Shown here: positions 44,308 to 46,511 of the stretch, piece by piece
Numbering within the stretch: position 1 is the first letter of the stretch
Layout of the letters: every line of letters begins with the position of its first letter
Source: Bacillus sp. Xin1
GTDB taxonomy: Bacteria > Bacillota > Bacilli > Bacillales > Bacillaceae_G
Direction of reading: 5' to 3'
NCBI RefSeq assembly: GCF_013314535.1
Contig: NZ_JABUAE010000035.1
Location: 1-46,511 of the forward strand
DNA length: 46,511 nucleotides
Made by a program: the position numbers and the translations under genes
Notes under the pieces: model-generated
Database searches by the model: none
The model's input: only the letters and a program-made list of their open reading frames with translations
Told to the model about the DNA's origin: nothing

Positions 44308-44489
44308 TTTATATATAAATCCAATTTGATTTTCTAACATATAAATCGTGGCTATGAAGAACAGAAAGAGACTTTTACTCATTTTCTCCTTCTGTTTTCA
44401 CATGGCATGGGGCTAAAAAAGCTCTGACCGCTTCTATGTATGGCCGGATGCTCTCACCCATCTGAAAAGAATGGTTTGATGTTAGTTTT
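44308..44489. repeat. 182-bp intergenic repeat, copy C
   Basis: Tandem neighbour of copy B: TTTATATATAAATCC..., GCATGGGG at 44405 (182 bp after the copy B word), CCGCTTCTA, CCGG. Lies in the 503-bp gap between the patatin and MarR genes. Not coding; no hairpin terminator. Confidence 0.85.
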
Positions 44490-44614
44490 TTAATTTGAAT
44501 TTATATATATCTAGACTCTTTAACTATTCATCTTGTTAAGTATCTCTTTCTATTATATACGAGTCTTTCCAAAAACTATATTCAGAAGGCTTAATGCGAG
44601 CAAAAATTATTCCT

Positions 44615-45076
44615 CTACTTTTCTAAATGCGCTCCGACATCCTTTACAAACCTTTGAATTAATGACAATTCCTCTTCTGTATACTGATTTAAAAGTACTA
44701 GCCACTTCTCTTCAGCTTGTTGATGAAGTGTCTCATGTGCTATATAAATTTCATTTCCTTTATCTGTTAAACGAAAAAATATTTCTTTTTGATTATCTAG
44801 CATTTTCATCTTTTCAACAAATTGTTTATTAAACAATTTTGTACAAATTTTAGAAATGGCTCCCTTTGTCATTCCCATCTCTTCCGTAATCGCTGTCACA
44901 TTCATTAAACCTTTTGTTCCTATGCATTGAATTACGTGTAGTTCTGATAGAGACATACCGCTTACACCTGTCTCACGAAGAAACCGCTCATTATTTTCCT
45001 TCATATGCTCTTCTTTTTTATGAACAAGTGTACGAATATCCGAAAGTATTTCCATTTGCCTCAATGTACGGTCCAA
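44615..45076 (-). CDS. MarR-family transcriptional regulator
   Basis: 153 aa. Winged-helix with 'SLSELHVIQCIGTKGLMNV' and 'EMGMTKGAISKICTKLFNK' as helix 3-4 region, then the beta-wing and a helical C-terminus. It should bind the 28-bp palindrome in the divergent region and repress the drug-efflux gene. TTG at 45076 follows GGGGGG; ATG at 45091 lies on that site and lacks a good ribosome site. C-terminus ends 'KDVGAHLEK'. Confidence 0.85.
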   Translation of the reverse strand: MDRTLRQMEILSDIRTLVHKKEEHMKENNERFLRETGVSGMSLSELHVIQCIGTKGLMNVTAITEEMGMTKGAISKICTKLFNKQFVEKMKMLDNQKEIFFRLTDKGNEIYIAHETLHQQAEEKWLVLLNQYTEEELSLIQRFVKDVGAHLEK

Positions 45077-45155
45077 ATCAGATCCCCCCATAATACTTTA
45101 TAAGTTTCCGCAGAAACAATTTAACTACATACCATTTTAAAATCATTTTTTTATC

Positions 45156-45183
45156 TTTACAAGTAAGAAAATAATGTTACAAT
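45156..45183 (+). promoter_or_regulatory. Promoter of the MFS efflux gene
   Basis: TTTACA, 16-nt spacer, TACAAT (45178-45183), directly left of the MarR-type palindrome. Confidence 0.6.
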
Positions 45184-45211
45184 TTATTTAGTTTCCAAGG
45201 AAACTAAATAA
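45184..45211. promoter_or_regulatory. MarR-type operator palindrome
   Basis: Perfect 13-bp arms TTATTTAGTTTCC/GGAAACTAAATAA around a 2-nt centre, spanning the transcription start of the efflux gene and 12 nt before its start codon. Placement fits repression by the divergent MarR protein. Confidence 0.8.
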
Positions 45212-45223
45212 GGAGGGCTTATT

Positions 45224-46432
45224 ATGAAACATTCATTATCTTCATCAAGATTACACTCCATTTTGTATATTGTTTGTATTAGCGCTTTATTAGGTTCTTT
45301 TACCCAAAATATTTACACACCTGTTTTACCAATGATTCAAGATTCCTTTCACACCTCTCTTTATCTTGTAAATTTAACCGTCTCACTTTTCACCTTTGTC
45401 CTTGCCATAATGCAGCTTATTTACGGGCCATTAATTGATACAAAGGGACGCAAATATATTTTAATTCCTAGTCTATTCATTAGTACAATCGGAGCTATTG
45501 GCTGCGCTTTTACAACAAATATTTATGTATTTCTTAGTTTCAGAGCCGTTCAAGCAGTAGGCATTGCTGCCATTCCTGTTGTAGCGGCTACTATTATTGG
45601 AGACTTATTTGAAGGAAAAGAGCGCGGAAAAGCAATGAGCCTTTATCAAATGCTACTTGCTCTTGCGCCTGCAATAGCTCCTCTCATGGGCGGCTATCTT
45701 GGAAATATAAATGGTCACGTATCTATTTTTCTTTTTTTATCTACGATCAGTGTAATCTTATTACTTATCAATATTATATTGCTTCCCGAAACGAAACCAT
45801 CTATACCTAAAAAAGCCAAAGCAACAAATAATTATTGGCGCATCTTACAAAACAGGATTGGTTTTTTTATTGCTCTCATTGGCTTTATACAGTTCTGTAT
45901 TTACTTTTGTTTTCTCGTTTTTTTACCTAGCATACTCACAAATTTATTTCATCAAAATGCAGGTGAAATTGGAATGATGTTTGTACCAATGTCCTTATGT
46001 ATTATGCTAGGAAGTTATTGCTACAAGTTTTTACAAAGATTCCTTACAACAAAACAAGCTTTACTGATTACTAGTTTTTTCAATATCATATGCGTCATTC
46101 TATTCTCTTTCACATACCATCTAAGTATTCCCACGTTTCTCCTTATCATATCCCTATACGGCTTTAGCATGGGGTTATCCATGCCGACACATACCACCTT
46201 ATTGACAGAAGAATTTGTAGAAGAAAGAGCAACTGCCATTGGAATTTATAACTTTATCCGTTATATTGGCATGGGTACAGGACCAATTGTAGGTAGTTTT
46301 CTATTATTTAATCAAAATTACTTTTGGATCTTCTTTACATGGGCCATTCTTTTTCTAATCGTGGTCTTATATGCGATGAAAAAGCTAACTCGTTATCACA
46401 CAAGAAAAAACGAGATTCAAAAAGCTAAATAA
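45224..46432 (+). CDS. MFS drug efflux transporter (Bcr/CflA-like)
   Basis: 402 aa with 12 membrane segments. 'YGPLIDTKGRKYILIPS' is the MFS loop 2-3 motif, 'RAVQAVGIAAIPVVAATII' the antiporter motif C region, which indicates proton-linked drug export. AGGAGGG ribosome site overlaps the right edge of the operator. It is regulated by the divergent MarR gene. Substrate unknown. Confidence 0.88.
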   Translation: MKHSLSSSRLHSILYIVCISALLGSFTQNIYTPVLPMIQDSFHTSLYLVNLTVSLFTFVLAIMQLIYGPLIDTKGRKYILIPSLFISTIGAIGCAFTTNIYVFLSFRAVQAVGIAAIPVVAATIIGDLFEGKERGKAMSLYQMLLALAPAIAPLMGGYLGNINGHVSIFLFLSTISVILLLINIILLPETKPSIPKKAKATNNYWRILQNRIGFFIALIGFIQFCIYFCFLVFLPSILTNLFHQNAGEIGMMFVPMSLCIMLGSYCYKFLQRFLTTKQALLITSFFNIICVILFSFTYHLSIPTFLLIISLYGFSMGLSMPTHTTLLTEEFVEERATAIGIYNFIRYIGMGTGPIVGSFLLFNQNYFWIFFTWAILFLIVVLYAMKKLTRYHTRKNEIQKAK

Positions 46433-46511
46433 CAGGCAAAAAAGAGCGTGTCCAAAAACAGCTCACAAACTGCTATTTTAAAGTACATAAGAAGAATCCA
46501 TTTTGAAGAAG
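46433..46511. other. Unassigned right edge
   Basis: Last 79 nt after the efflux gene. No gene or terminator visible; 'GAGCGTGTCCAAAA' could be the start of a mobile element or repeat, but the sequence is too short to decide. Confidence 0.2.

Noticed and set aside
44533-44832. Plus-strand open frame over the MarR gene end
   Set aside because: Antisense shadow of the MarR gene without a ribosome site.
46433-46511. End of an insertion sequence
   Set aside because: Only 79 nt are visible and no inverted repeat or transposase fragment can be shown.

Overview
The window is AT-rich and packed with sporulation and germination genes: a GerA-type receptor operon, SpoVR, a DUF1540 protein, a YhdB-like protein, a PCYCGC lipoprotein, Na/Pi-PhoU and LCP proteins. 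It has strong AGGAGG ribosome sites and several TTG/GTG starts. Together with the dispersed intergenic repeats this points to a Bacillus cereus group chromosome (inference from gene content; no search was possible). No rRNA, tRNA, CRISPR array, intact insertion sequence or prophage was seen.

Layout. 1-1.9 kb: two oligopeptide-type ABC permeases, cut off from the rest of their operon by the window edge. 2.1-5.2 kb: MacA/MacB (YknXYZ-like) three-gene exporter behind a Bce-type response-regulator box. 5.4-8 kb: MupG/DUF871 protein divergent from an MFS transporter. 8-13.8 kb: a small unknown protein, a Na/Pi-PhoU transporter, a frameshifted YhdH-type oxidoreductase, an LCP cell-wall ligase and a YbjN-like protein. 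13.8-17.8 kb: a persulfide-responsive sulfur regulon of CstR, DsrE, two rhodaneses, TusA and CoA-disulfide reductase-rhodanese, with four near-identical CstR-type palindromes, one per transcription unit. 17.9-20.9 kb: SpoVR, a nitroreductase and a secreted protein with a triple 11-bp repeat in its promoter.

20.9-28 kb: two divergent operons on either side of a sigma-54 activator, each with a good -24/-12 promoter. They encode a 4-hydroxyproline 2-epimerase-like enzyme, a second family member lacking both catalytic cysteines, and the parts of a multi-subunit D-hydroxyproline (D-amino-acid) dehydrogenase in which the BFD iron-sulfur domain is a separate protein. 28.4-32.1 kb: GerA-C-B receptor operon. 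32.2-35.4 kb: PCYCGC lipoprotein, YhdB-like protein, an LCP protein with a lipobox, BdbC, a thioredoxin and a DUF1540 protein. 35.4-39.3 kb: small membrane protein, a repeat copy, L,D-transpeptidase, an SDR and an NCS2 purine permease.

39.4-43.2 kb: a SAM (S-box) riboswitch with its terminator controls an RbsBAC-type ABC importer, which suggests import of a SAM-derived sugar such as methylthioribose. 43.2-46.5 kb: patatin phospholipase, a tandem pair of 182-bp repeats related to the copy at 35.8 kb, and a MarR regulator divergent from an MFS drug-efflux gene with a 28-bp palindromic operator between them.

Most interesting: the S-box sugar importer, the four-operator CstR regulon without a visible persulfide dioxygenase, the split hydroxyproline dehydrogenase with its cysteine-less racemase paralogue, and the tandem repeat family.
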